Below, in pieces: positions 36,120 through 44,273 of a DNA stretch of 64,000 nucleotides; position 1 is the first letter of the stretch, and each line of letters begins with the position of its first letter. The notes under the pieces are model-generated. The model saw only the letters and a program-made list of their open reading frames with translations, did not search any database and was not told the origin of the DNA. This stretch comes from Ruegeria sp. Alg231-54. GTDB taxonomy: Bacteria > Pseudomonadota > Alphaproteobacteria > Rhodobacterales > Rhodobacteraceae. The DNA lies in NCBI RefSeq assembly GCF_900143525.1, contig NZ_FREZ01000001.1, forward strand, positions 568,445 to 632,444, read 5' to 3'. Both the position numbers and the translations under genes were made by a program.

Positions 36120-37634
36120 TCAGCCCTCCTTTTGATGAAACAAACTGCGGAACAGGTGCCGGATGTCCGGGCTGTCGAAATGCTTGAAACTTGCGATGAC
36201 ACGGTCACGTTCCGCCAATTGGCGCTGATCCAGAACAGAAATCAGCCCGCCCACGGATAAGGCCAACTGCGCATCAGCGCGGCCTTGCATATTGGTGTGC
36301 TGTTTAACAAAGCTCAGAAGCGCCTCTTGTTGGACTGAGAAATCATTGAATAGACCCAAATTATCCTGCAGCTTTTTCAATGGCTTGATGATCGTTTTAA
36401 ATGCCTTTGCGTCAAACAAAGGCGCAAAGAACTCCATAAGATAACGCAGTTTTTTGCAGTCGATCCGCAGATTATGCACAGCTTCGTCAGGCGTGTTTGG
36501 CGTAATGCCGCGCGCCAGTTTGCAGGTTTTGCGATATCGTTTCCAGATCAGGGCGCGCGCGTATTCATAGGCAGGCCGATCTGCATTTGGGCCAGGCTGC
36601 AGGTTTGTCGGATCAGCGAAAAGCTCGGTCAACTTTTTCATCTGATTGTCATAGTTCTGCGTCCGAAAGAGCCGAGACAGACGTCCAAGTGCCTGGCTGC
36701 GTTCCTTTTCGAATTGCCCAAACATGGCCACGGCACCTTCATGAAGGTTCGACGGTATCAGATTGAAGTAACTGTCTTTTTCCAACAGGTAGACGTCCAA
36801 ATCCCGCGCTCGGCCAGTGGGTTCCATCAGACCGGAAAACTCGCGCTTTAATGCAGTGGTTTGTTCAGGCGAGAGCACCCCCTTGAACAGGCTGATCACA
36901 GATCGCACGCGGCGCAGGGAAACGCGGTAGTCATGCAGAAATTCAGTATCGATATCATCGATCACGCCCGCCTCATTCTGGCGCGCAACCGCCAGATAGG
37001 TGCGAATGATGTCGGCGGCGACTTCGATTGATGGCTCTTGTTTACTAACGCGGATTTCGGGCTTGGCCTTGTATATGGTCGCGTCGGGAAACAACCAGTC
37101 GAACAATGGCTTAGCCTTGCTTTTACCACCCTCCAATTTCGTCAGCTTTTCACAAACAGTCTTATTCGCCCGGTCATATCCGCGCATGTGTTGAACAGTA
37201 ACAACAGTTACCTGCCCCTGATCCGAGGACATCAACATCATCGTGCCACGCACTTGTGTCTTTTGCAGGTCACCCAGAATGGCAAATGATCGGTGCGAGG
37301 CTCTGCCCGTCCCGACGCTCATCAACGCGCGCAACTTGGGAAAGCCCGCTAGACCCGCTTTGACGGGTCCGTCTGGCAATTCCTGCACGAACTTGCCCTT
37401 ACCCTTGCATCGCTGAGTTTCGGCTCTACCGCCGCGCAACAAAAACAATGACCCATCAGTTTGGATCAAAATCTTGACAGATGCCCTAAGGGATTGGTCA
37501 TGACAATCCAGAATATCAAAATTTCCAGCAGATTCAGCGGCCTCGAACCGCAATGCCAATTCTTTCAAAGATTTTGTAAAACCCGCCTCATCGAATGTGC
37601 CCGGGATAACAAAACAGTTTTTGACCCGAGCCAT
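36120..37634 (-). CDS. CHAD-domain protein with a CYTH-like N-terminal region
   Basis: A 504-residue cytoplasmic protein. From about residue 200 to the end it is a CHAD domain, helical and rich in conserved His and Lys/Arg (EFLHDYRVSLRRVRSVISLF at 232-250 and AVHNLRIDCKKLRYLMEFF near 395). CHAD domains bind polyphosphate or polyphosphate granules in published work. Residues 1-195 look like a degenerate CYTH fold (SVKILIQTDGSLFLLRGGR) but lack the N-terminal ExExK signature, so they are probably not catalytic. The start is ATG 37634, with AAGGGA eight bases upstream; a GTG at 37652 would be longer. It leads a tight operon with ParA and CYTH. No ppk is in the window. Confidence 0.85.
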   Translation of the reverse strand: MARVKNCFVIPGTFDEAGFTKSLKELALRFEAAESAGNFDILDCHDQSLRASVKILIQTDGSLFLLRGGRAETQRCKGKGKFVQELPDGPVKAGLAGFPKLRALMSVGTGRASHRSFAILGDLQKTQVRGTMMLMSSDQGQVTVVTVQHMRGYDRANKTVCEKLTKLEGGKSKAKPLFDWLFPDATIYKAKPEIRVSKQEPSIEVAADIIRTYLAVARQNEAGVIDDIDTEFLHDYRVSLRRVRSVISLFKGVLSPEQTTALKREFSGLMEPTGRARDLDVYLLEKDSYFNLIPSNLHEGAVAMFGQFEKERSQALGRLSRLFRTQNYDNQMKKLTELFADPTNLQPGPNADRPAYEYARALIWKRYRKTCKLARGITPNTPDEAVHNLRIDCKKLRYLMEFFAPLFDAKAFKTIIKPLKKLQDNLGLFNDFSVQQEALLSFVKQHTNMQGRADAQLALSVGGLISVLDQRQLAERDRVIASFKHFDSPDIRHLFRSLFHQKEG

Positions 37635-37710
37635 TAAGAGCGTCCCTTTCACCGAGGATCCAGTACGTGATCATGAATTCATATTCCTGCGATCCGATCA
37701 ACGACTAACT

Positions 37711-37724
37711 CTGTTGATCAACAG
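37711..37724. promoter_or_regulatory. Perfect 14-base palindrome in the CHAD/TfoX divergent region
   Basis: CTGTTGATCAACAG is a full palindrome centred 83 bases from the CHAD start and 79 from the TfoX-type gene start, in the 162-base gap between the two divergent genes. Its position suits an operator acting on both promoters. Confidence 0.45.
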
Positions 37725-37796
37725 CAATGACCGGAACATCTGGTTTTGCTCGAACAACCGAATGACTCTGTCCGGGCATTTGGCTAAGACGGGGGT

Positions 37797-38144
37797 ATGT
37801 CTGATCCTGTTTCATCGATCCGCAATCTCGGCCCGGCTTTTGAGCAATCCTGCGCACGCGCGGGTATTCATTCTGCGCAGGAATTGCGCGATTTGGGGCC
37901 GGACGAAGCCTATGCACGGCTATTACAGGCGGGCACCCGGCCGCATTTCATCGGATACTACGTGCTGGTGATGGGATTGCAGGGGCGCCCCTGGAACGAC
38001 TGCAAGGGCGAGGAAAAGAAGGCGCTGCGCGTAAAGTTCGACGCAATAAAATCCAGCGTTAGTACCGCCCCGGAAACCCAGATGATTTCTGATCTGGATG
38101 CAATTGGCATACGCGTTGCACCGAAAGATCTTAAAGAGGTCTGA
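37797..38144 (+). CDS. TfoX C-terminal domain protein
   Basis: A 115-residue protein that is essentially a TfoX C-terminal (helix-hairpin-helix-like) domain: SIRNLGPAFEQSCARAGIHS and ELRDLGPDEAYARLL are the typical helical start. Full TfoX/Sxy proteins regulate competence and carry an additional N-terminal domain that is missing here. Some C-terminal-only members have no known role. It is divergent from the CHAD operon and ends at a terminator shared with ndk. No competence genes are nearby. Confidence 0.8.
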   Translation: MSDPVSSIRNLGPAFEQSCARAGIHSAQELRDLGPDEAYARLLQAGTRPHFIGYYVLVMGLQGRPWNDCKGEEKKALRVKFDAIKSSVSTAPETQMISDLDAIGIRVAPKDLKEV

Positions 38145-38146
38145 AA

Positions 38147-38179
38147 CGAAAAAGGCCGCACCCCCAATGGGATACGGCC
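38147..38179 (-). terminator. Terminator of ndk
   Basis: Read on the minus strand, GGCCG...CCC-ATTG-GGG...CGGCC (38175-38179 with 38154-38158) is followed by TTTTTCG. It lies 23 bases past the ndk stop. Confidence 0.8.
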
Positions 38180-38201
38180 CTGAACTTCGTCTGACGGCGG
38201 A

Positions 38202-38624
38202 TTAGCCGACCAGTTCGATGCCCGAGAAGAAGTATGCGATTTCAACCGCAGCAGTTTCAGGCGCGTCCGAACCGTGGACCGAGTTTTCGCCAACCGATTC
38301 AGCGAACTCCGCGCGGATGGTGCCGGGTGCTGCGTCTGCGGGGTTGGTTGCGCCCATGACTTCGCGGTTCTTGGCAATGGCGCCTTCGCCTTCCAGAACC
38401 TGAACGATAACCGGCTCGGAGGACATGAATTCGCACAGTTCGTCATAGAACGGACGCTCGGCGTGTACGTCGTAGAACTTGCCAGCTTGAGCTTTGGTCA
38501 TGTGAATGCGCTTTTGCGCAACGATGCGCAGGCCAGCGTCTTCGAACTTGGCGTTGATCTTGCCAGTCAGGTTGCGACGGGTTGCATCAGGTTTGATGAT
38601 CGAGAATGTGCGTTCCAGTGCCAT
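38202..38624 (-). CDS. ndk: Nucleoside-diphosphate kinase
   Basis: A 140-residue enzyme exchanging phosphate between nucleoside di- and triphosphates by a phosphohistidine. It starts with [20 protein letters not shown], and the active site is H117 in [18 protein letters not shown]. The segment [21 protein letters not shown] lies before it. AAGGAGAGGCC precedes the ATG. The gene is monocistronic, ending at the terminator at 38147. Confidence 0.97.
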   Translation of the reverse strand: MALERTFSIIKPDATRRNLTGKINAKFEDAGLRIVAQKRIHMTKAQAGKFYDVHAERPFYDELCEFMSSEPVIVQVLEGEGAIAKNREVMGATNPADAAPGTIRAEFAESVGENSVHGSDAPETAAVEIAYFFSGIELVG

Positions 38625-38738
38625 ATCGGCCTCTCCTTACTATATGGCGCGAGGTACGCGCCGAAATCCATCGCGCGCCGCCTAACACGGTATGTGCCTC
38701 ATGAAAAGTGGAATGATTGCGCCAGTGGGTCTTGGCGA

Positions 38739-39941
38739 TCAGATTGTGTCCGGCAAGGGCTCTGACGCGTCGATCCGGCGAACGTAAAGCACAGCAAGCA
38801 ATCCCACAAAGCTGCTGGCGAACATCATGCCCAACACCAGAAAGGGCCCATTTTCGGGGCTAACAAACGCGCCGGTCATCAAGGTCAGAACTGCACCCAA
38901 CGCCACGATCAGCGCGCCAGATAGCCCCGCGGCGCTGCCTGCCAGATTGGGTCGCACGGACATTACCCCGGCCGAGGCGTTGGCATTCGTCAGCCCGTTA
39001 CCGAAGCCCACGCAAATGGCCGAGCCAAAGAATACCCAGACTGAACCCAGACCTGCTGTGAACAGCAGCAACCCGCAGAAAGGGCCAATAGAGGCAACGA
39101 CCCGACCGATCAGGATCATCGTCGTCAGCTTCGTGTGTGCCGCGATACGCCCGGTGATGAAATTGCCCACCATGAAGCCGCCGGTAATAATTCCGATCCC
39201 CAGACCCAGCATGGCAGGGCTCAGGTCGAACCAGACCGCGGCGACCAATGGCGCACCGGTGATAAAGCTGAAGAACCCGCCGATCGAGAATGCCGCGCAC
39301 AGCGCGTAACCCCAGAACCGACGCGCGCGAAACAGGTGCGGGTATTCCTTTAGCTGAGCCGAGAATGTTGCGGAACGGTTCGTATTCGTCTCACCCATAT
39401 CCGCCCACAACAGCACCAGCATCCCCGCCCCGAGGACCGAATACAAAATGAACCCGGCGCGCCAACCGAACAGCATATCCAATGCTCCGCCCAACATCGG
39501 GCCAAGCATCGGTGCCAAAGCCATTGCCATCGCAACATAGCCCAGCTTGCTGGCGGCCTCGTTCGGGGCATAGAGATCCCGGATTGAGGCGCTGGACAGC
39601 ACGGGCCCGGCCACCACCGCTGCTTGAAGCAAACGGAAGCCGAGGAATATCCAGATCGACTCGGCCAATACGCAGCCAACGGATGCCACTGTGAAAACTG
39701 CCATACAAATCAACAGGATCGGTCTGCGACCATATCGGTCGGACAACGGCCCCATGATCAATTGCAATACAGCGGACACAGCCAGATACCCGGCGACTGA
39801 CAGGTTAATCAGTCCGTAGTCGACCTGAAAGCCCTCGGCCATTCGCGCAAGCGACGGTAGGAACATGTTCAACGACAGCACCGACAACGCCGTAGCGAAG
39901 ATCAAAGTGACCAAAGAAGGAGGCGTCTGAGCCGCGCGCAT
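38739..39941 (-). CDS. Bcr/CflA-type MFS drug transporter
   Basis: A 400-residue 12-helix major facilitator. The loop 2-3 motif GPLSDRYGRRPILL and LFATALSVLSLNMFLPSL-like entry (LPSLARMAEGF) fit the multidrug Bcr/CflA group, which exports bicyclomycin, chloramphenicol or sulfonamides in relatives. The real substrate is not known. It is monocistronic. No ribosome site is clear before the ATG at 39941. It is separated by 108 bases from the divergent ABC-F gene. Confidence 0.87.
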   Translation of the reverse strand: MRAAQTPPSLVTLIFATALSVLSLNMFLPSLARMAEGFQVDYGLINLSVAGYLAVSAVLQLIMGPLSDRYGRRPILLICMAVFTVASVGCVLAESIWIFLGFRLLQAAVVAGPVLSSASIRDLYAPNEAASKLGYVAMAMALAPMLGPMLGGALDMLFGWRAGFILYSVLGAGMLVLLWADMGETNTNRSATFSAQLKEYPHLFRARRFWGYALCAAFSIGGFFSFITGAPLVAAVWFDLSPAMLGLGIGIITGGFMVGNFITGRIAAHTKLTTMILIGRVVASIGPFCGLLLFTAGLGSVWVFFGSAICVGFGNGLTNANASAGVMSVRPNLAGSAAGLSGALIVALGAVLTLMTGAFVSPENGPFLVLGMMFASSFVGLLAVLYVRRIDASEPLPDTI

Positions 39942-40049
39942 GATGAAAACCGTCGAGTAATGCCAACCGGATCAGCGCTAACACATTGCCTGGATATTGA
40001 ACATATCAAGCTGCTGGCGGCGGCAAGAAGGCTCTGCTAAGAGCGCCTC

Positions 40050-41900
40050 ATGCTACGGATTCAAGACATAACCTACGCGGTTGAAGGCCGCCCTCTGTTC
40101 GATGGGGCCAGTGCGACTATTCCCGACGGCCACAAGGTTGGCCTTGTGGGACGGAACGGTACAGGGAAGACAACCCTGTTCCGACTGATCCGGGGCGAAT
40201 TGGCTCTGGAATCAGGCAATATCAATGTCCCGAAGCGCGCCCGGATTGGCGGAGTGGCGCAAGAGGTGCCCTCCTCAGATGTGTCGCTGATCAACACGGT
40301 TCTGGCCGCCGATACCGAGCGCAGCACGCTGATGGACGAGGCCGACACCGCGACCGATCCCACACGCATCGCCGAAATTCAGACCCGTCTGGTAGATATC
40401 GACGCCTGGTCTGCCGAGGCGCGCGCGGCCTCGATTCTCAAAGGTCTTGGGTTTGATGATGACGACCAGTTGCGCCCCTGCTCCGACTTCTCGGGCGGCT
40501 GGCGGATGCGCGTGGCGTTGGCGGCGGTGCTGTTTTCACAGCCCGATCTGCTGCTGCTGGACGAACCGACAAACTATCTGGACCTCGAAGGTGCGCTGTG
40601 GCTGGAGAGCTATTTGGCCAAATATCCGCACACCGTCATCATCATCAGCCACGACCGCGGGCTGCTGAACCGCGCGGTGGGGTCGATCCTGCATTTGGAA
40701 GACCGCAAGCTGACCTACTACGCGGTTCCTTATGACAAATTCGCCGAACGCCGCGCTGAACGGCTGGCACAGGCGGAATCCGAGAACGTGAAAGCCAAGG
40801 CCCGGATCGCCCATCTGCAGAGTTTCGTGGATCGCTTCCGCTACAAGGCATCCAAGGCGGTTCAGGCCCAGTCACGCTTGAAAATGATCGAGCGCATTCA
40901 GCTGGTTTCAACCCCTCAAGAGGCCGCACTGCGCGCATTCTCCTTCCCCGAACCAGAAGAGCTGTCCCCGCCGATCATTCAGATTGAAGGCGGCTTGACA
41001 GGCTATGGTGAAACCGAGGTGCTGCGCCGCTTGAACCTGCGTATTGACCAGGATGACCGGATCGCGCTGCTGGGCAAGAACGGTCAGGGCAAGTCGACCC
41101 TGTCCAAGCTGCTGTCCGACCGCCTGCCTTTGATGGCTGGCAAGATGACCCGCAGCAACAAGCTGCGGATTGGTTATTTTGCGCAGCATCAGGTGGATGA
41201 GCTTTATGTGGACGAAACGCCGCTGGACCATCTGCGACGCCTGCGCCCGAACGAGGCGCCGGGCAAGTGGCGGTCGCGTCTGGCGGGGTTCGGGCTGAAC
41301 GCGGATCAGGCTGAAACCAAGGTTGGTCGTCTATCGGGCGGCCAGAAGGCACGCCTTTCGCTGCTGATCGCCACCATTGACGCGCCGCATATGTTGATCC
41401 TGGACGAGCCGACCAACCACCTGGATATCGAAAGCCGTGAGGCATTGGTCGAAGCGTTGACCGCCTATTCCGGTGCGGTGGTTCTGGTCAGCCACGATAT
41501 GCACCTATTGTCGCTGGTCGCGGACCATCTGTGGCTGGTCTCGGACGGAACGGTAAAACCCTTCGAGGGAGATCTCGAGACCTATCGCACCATGCTGCTG
41601 GGACGCGACAAACCGGCCAAAGAGAAATCGCAAGTTATCAAACCCAAGCGCCCTTCGCGCGACGCAGTGCTGACCCTGCGAGCGGACCTTCGCAAATGCG
41701 AGGACCGGATCGAGAAGCTAACGGATATGCACGATAAATTGTCGGCCAAACTGGCAGATCCTGCGCTTTACGAGGACGACAGGAAAAACGATCTTGCAAC
41801 TTGGAACCGGAAATTTGCCGAAGTGGTCGAAGCCATGCAAAAAGCCGAGGTTCTTTGGGTCGTCGCAGCCGAACGCCTGGAAAAGGCCGAAACAACATGA
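40050..41900 (+). CDS. ABC-F ATPase (Uup/YheS type)
   Basis: A 616-residue soluble protein with two ABC ATPase units and no membrane domain. Walker A motifs are GRNGTGKTT and GKNGQGKST; signatures are FSGGWRMR and LSGGQKAR; Walker B motifs read LLLLDEPTNYLD and MLILDEPTNHLD. The interdomain linker is the Arg/Lys-rich P-site tRNA-interaction motif region (FVDRFRYKASKAVQAQSRLK). Members act on the ribosome in translation; some protect from antibiotics. The C-terminal coiled coil (residues 530-610) is present. Its stop overlaps the ATG of the next gene (ATGA), so the three genes to marC are coupled. Confidence 0.93.
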   Translation: MLRIQDITYAVEGRPLFDGASATIPDGHKVGLVGRNGTGKTTLFRLIRGELALESGNINVPKRARIGGVAQEVPSSDVSLINTVLAADTERSTLMDEADTATDPTRIAEIQTRLVDIDAWSAEARAASILKGLGFDDDDQLRPCSDFSGGWRMRVALAAVLFSQPDLLLLDEPTNYLDLEGALWLESYLAKYPHTVIIISHDRGLLNRAVGSILHLEDRKLTYYAVPYDKFAERRAERLAQAESENVKAKARIAHLQSFVDRFRYKASKAVQAQSRLKMIERIQLVSTPQEAALRAFSFPEPEELSPPIIQIEGGLTGYGETEVLRRLNLRIDQDDRIALLGKNGQGKSTLSKLLSDRLPLMAGKMTRSNKLRIGYFAQHQVDELYVDETPLDHLRRLRPNEAPGKWRSRLAGFGLNADQAETKVGRLSGGQKARLSLLIATIDAPHMLILDEPTNHLDIESREALVEALTAYSGAVVLVSHDMHLLSLVADHLWLVSDGTVKPFEGDLETYRTMLLGRDKPAKEKSQVIKPKRPSRDAVLTLRADLRKCEDRIEKLTDMHDKLSAKLADPALYEDDRKNDLATWNRKFAEVVEAMQKAEVLWVVAAERLEKAETT

Positions 41901-42289
41901 CGAAACCCGTAATCGAAACGACTGCCATGATCGCAGGCATGCGCCCTGAACTTCAGGACACAGAATTTGCCTTTGTCGTTTGGCCGCATGACAAAGCCTG
42001 GCCCAAAGGAACGCGGGCCAGTTGCATGGAAGCCGAAGGACTGTCCCTTATCGTGCCAATCGACGCAGCACCCGCTGGCGCCATCAGTATGAAGTGCATC
42101 ACCCTGCGGGTTCATTCCTCACTAGAAGGCGTTGGCTTGACTGCCGCTGTGTCCGATGCTCTTGCACAAAGTGACATTCCGGCAAACATTGTCGCGGGGT
42201 ATCACCACGACCACGTCTATGTTCCAAGCAATCTGGCGGAAGAAGCTGTGGCCGTTCTGTTGGAACTCCAACAAGGTGCTGGCAAATGA
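41897..42289 (+). CDS. ACT-domain-like protein
   Basis: A 130-residue protein beginning MTKPVIETTAMIAGMRPELQ. It reads as two small ACT-like ligand-binding repeats: FAFVVWPHDKAWPKGTRAS in the first, and ITLRVHSSLEGVGLTAAVSD with ANIVAGYHHDHVYVPS in the second, resembling the COG3603-type ACT proteins that bind amino acids. No enzyme domain is attached. The true start is ATG at 41897, overlapping the ABC-F stop; a longer upstream frame is a shadow. Its end overlaps marC by four bases. Confidence 0.75.
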   Translation: MTKPVIETTAMIAGMRPELQDTEFAFVVWPHDKAWPKGTRASCMEAEGLSLIVPIDAAPAGAISMKCITLRVHSSLEGVGLTAAVSDALAQSDIPANIVAGYHHDHVYVPSNLAEEAVAVLLELQQGAGK

Positions 42290-42909
42290 TCGACCTCGCC
42301 TTTTTTATCACCGCCTTCACCACCCTGTTCGTGGTGATTGACCCCTTTGGCACCGCGCCGATTTTTGTGGCTTTAACTCAGGACATGGACGCCCGCGCCC
42401 GTCGCCGGACCGCCTATCGCACCTGTGCCGTGGCCTCTGGCATACTCATTGCCTTTGCCGCCTTTGGCGAAGCGGTGCTGGGTTTTGTCGGTATCTCGAT
42501 GGAGGCCTTCAAGGTCGCCGGGGGCGCGTTGTTGTTCCTTACCGCATTGGACATGCTGTTCGAACGACGCACCAAACGCCGTGAAGACCGGGTCGAGGAA
42601 GAAGAGGAACACCACGACCCGTCCGTGTTCCCACTGGCCATTCCGCTGGTCGCCGGTCCCGGATCAATTGCAACAATTATCCTGCTGGCCGGACAGCACC
42701 CGGGCATTCTTGGCATTGTCGAGGCCTGTATCGTCATGCTGGCCGTCATGGCCGTGGTTTTAACCTTCTTCCTGTCTGGCGGCCTGATTGCGCGCTTGCT
42801 GGGCAAAACCGGCCTGAACGTATTGACGCGGCTGTTGGGGATGCTGCTGGCGGCGTTGTCGGTTCAATTCATCCTGGACGGCCTCAAGGCCTTTGGATTT
42901 GCGTCGTAA
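42286..42909 (+). CDS. MarC-family membrane protein
   Basis: A 207-residue protein with about six membrane helices and the family's DPFGTAPIFVALTQDMDARARR loop. MarC was once linked with multiple antibiotic resistance in E. coli but was shown not to cause it; the function is unknown. A charged loop KRREDRVEEEEEHH between helices three and four is unusual and may be cytoplasmic. Its ATG overlaps the ACT-gene stop. The next gene is 39 bases downstream. Confidence 0.88.
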   Translation: MIDLAFFITAFTTLFVVIDPFGTAPIFVALTQDMDARARRRTAYRTCAVASGILIAFAAFGEAVLGFVGISMEAFKVAGGALLFLTALDMLFERRTKRREDRVEEEEEHHDPSVFPLAIPLVAGPGSIATIILLAGQHPGILGIVEACIVMLAVMAVVLTFFLSGGLIARLLGKTGLNVLTRLLGMLLAALSVQFILDGLKAFGFAS

Positions 42910-42948
42910 AACCCCATATATCTTTCAGTGAATATGGTGAGGAGCGCT

Positions 42949-43530
42949 ATGGACGGCGACACCATTGGACGTTTGGTATATCTGGCCGTGCTTGGTACGG
43001 CCGTTGTGGCGTGGTTTGTCGCGCAAAACCGCCAGTCTCTGAACAAAACGCTGCAGCAGGCTTTGGCCTGGGTCTTTATCTTTATTGGTGTCATTGCCGT
43101 TGTCGGCCTGTGGGAAGACATCCGCACCACTGTTGGCCCTGCCCCGCAAATGACTGTCACCGGCCAGACCATAGAGGTTCCGCGCGCCTCCGACGGGCAC
43201 TATTATCTGCCCATTGATGTGAACGGAGAACCGATCACCTTTCTGGTGGACACCGGCGCAAGCCAGATTGTTTTAAGCTCGCGGGATGCCGAACGTGTTG
43301 GCATTGATCCCGATCAGTTGAATTATTTCGGCCGGGCAAACACGGCCAATGGAGTTGTGCGGACCGCGCCAGTGCGTCTTGACACGCTGGCATTGGGGCC
43401 AATCACGGACCAGAATATCTCGGCCTGGGTGAATGAAGGGGAATTGGACAAATCCTTGCTGGGTATGGATTACCTGCATCGGTTCTCGAATATCCAGTTC
43501 GCCAATGGCCGCCTGCTTTTGTCGCGTTAA
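42949..43530 (+). CDS. Membrane-anchored retropepsin-like aspartic protease
   Basis: A 193-residue protein with two N-terminal membrane segments (residues 8-26 and 38-55), then a retropepsin-like domain with D101-T-G-A (ITFLVDTGASQIVLSSRD) and a following ALGPITDQNISAWV strand. It fits the TIGR02281 clan AA aspartic protease family, whose active form would be a dimer. The role is unknown. GAGGAG before ATG 42949 decides the start; an earlier ATG at 42928 has no such site. The gene is 54 bases after marC. Confidence 0.88.
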   Translation: MDGDTIGRLVYLAVLGTAVVAWFVAQNRQSLNKTLQQALAWVFIFIGVIAVVGLWEDIRTTVGPAPQMTVTGQTIEVPRASDGHYYLPIDVNGEPITFLVDTGASQIVLSSRDAERVGIDPDQLNYFGRANTANGVVRTAPVRLDTLALGPITDQNISAWVNEGELDKSLLGMDYLHRFSNIQFANGRLLLSR

Positions 43531-43559
43531 GGCATCCGTTGCCGCAATTACACAATTGA

Positions 43560-43574
43560 GAACAAAGTGAGAAC
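43560..43574. promoter_or_regulatory. LexA box (GAAC-N7-GAAC)
   Basis: GAAC AAAGTGA GAAC matches the alphaproteobacterial LexA direct repeat GAACN7GAAC exactly. It ends 16 bases before the imuA-like ATG, placing the gene under probable SOS control. This is the only such box I noticed in the window. Confidence 0.8.
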
Positions 43575-43590
43575 ATGCTAGCCTGACAGC

Positions 43591-44211
43591 ATGTCTACAC
43601 ATCTTCTTGGCCGCAAACCCGCACGTGAGGTGCCGGGGATAGATCTTCATCCGCAGATCAGACTGCAACTGGCCCGCGTACACGAGGCCTGCGGCCCCGC
43701 CCGGCGCAGCTTTGCCATGTGGCTGGCGGGGCAGATGCAGGGGCCGGTGCTGTGGATCGCGCCCGCATGGGAGCCCGGCCAGCTTAACCCCGATGGCATG
43801 ATGGCCTTTGCCGATCCCGCCCGGTTCATCTTTGTGCGCCCGACCCGGTCCGAAGACCTGCTGTGGTGCGTAGAAGAGGCCCTGCGCAGCGCGGCCATGC
43901 CTCTGGTTGTCGGTGATCTGCCGGGCGCACCGGGGCTGACGCCAGTGCGGCGCATGCATCTGGCCGCAGAACAGGGTGGTGCGATGGGGCGGGCTCCGCT
44001 TGGGGTGCTGCTGACCCCTGGTGACGGTGGTGCACAGGGGGTAGAGACGCGCTGGCACATGGCCGCAAACCATCAGGTAGAGGCCCGACGCTGGACCCTG
44101 ACCCGCCGCCGCGCCCGCGCCCTGCCCCCGGTCAGCTGGCATGCCACGCAGACCAAACCGCGCGCCGGTCTGCACCTGCAACAGATCGCCACAGAAGACA
44201 CACCCGTGTGA
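43591..44211 (+). CDS. imuA: ImuA-like SOS protein
   Basis: A 206-residue protein with a RecA-like core without a clear Walker A: LWIAPAWEPGQLNPDGM and the Asp-containing MPLVVGDLPGAPGLTPVRRM recall ImuA (SulA/RecA-type) proteins that work with ImuB and DnaE2 in mutagenic translesion synthesis. The name is given on similarity of pattern and the LexA box at 43560; the usual imuB and dnaE2 genes do not follow. No ribosome site is evident before the ATG, so a leaderless or short-leader mRNA is possible. The stem CCCC-TCA-CGGGG after the stop (44219-44230) may end transcription. Confidence 0.6.
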   Translation: MSTHLLGRKPAREVPGIDLHPQIRLQLARVHEACGPARRSFAMWLAGQMQGPVLWIAPAWEPGQLNPDGMMAFADPARFIFVRPTRSEDLLWCVEEALRSAAMPLVVGDLPGAPGLTPVRRMHLAAEQGGAMGRAPLGVLLTPGDGGAQGVETRWHMAANHQVEARRWTLTRRRARALPPVSWHATQTKPRAGLHLQQIATEDTPV

Positions 44212-44273
44212 TCACGCGCCCCTCACGGGGTTTGTGACTGGCCAAAGCAAGGACCGAGCCCTAGCGTTTCGGG

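Noticed and set aside
43273..44181. A 302-residue minus-strand frame across the aspartic protease and imuA-like genes
   Set aside because: It crosses two plus-strand genes and the LexA box and has no recognisable domain.
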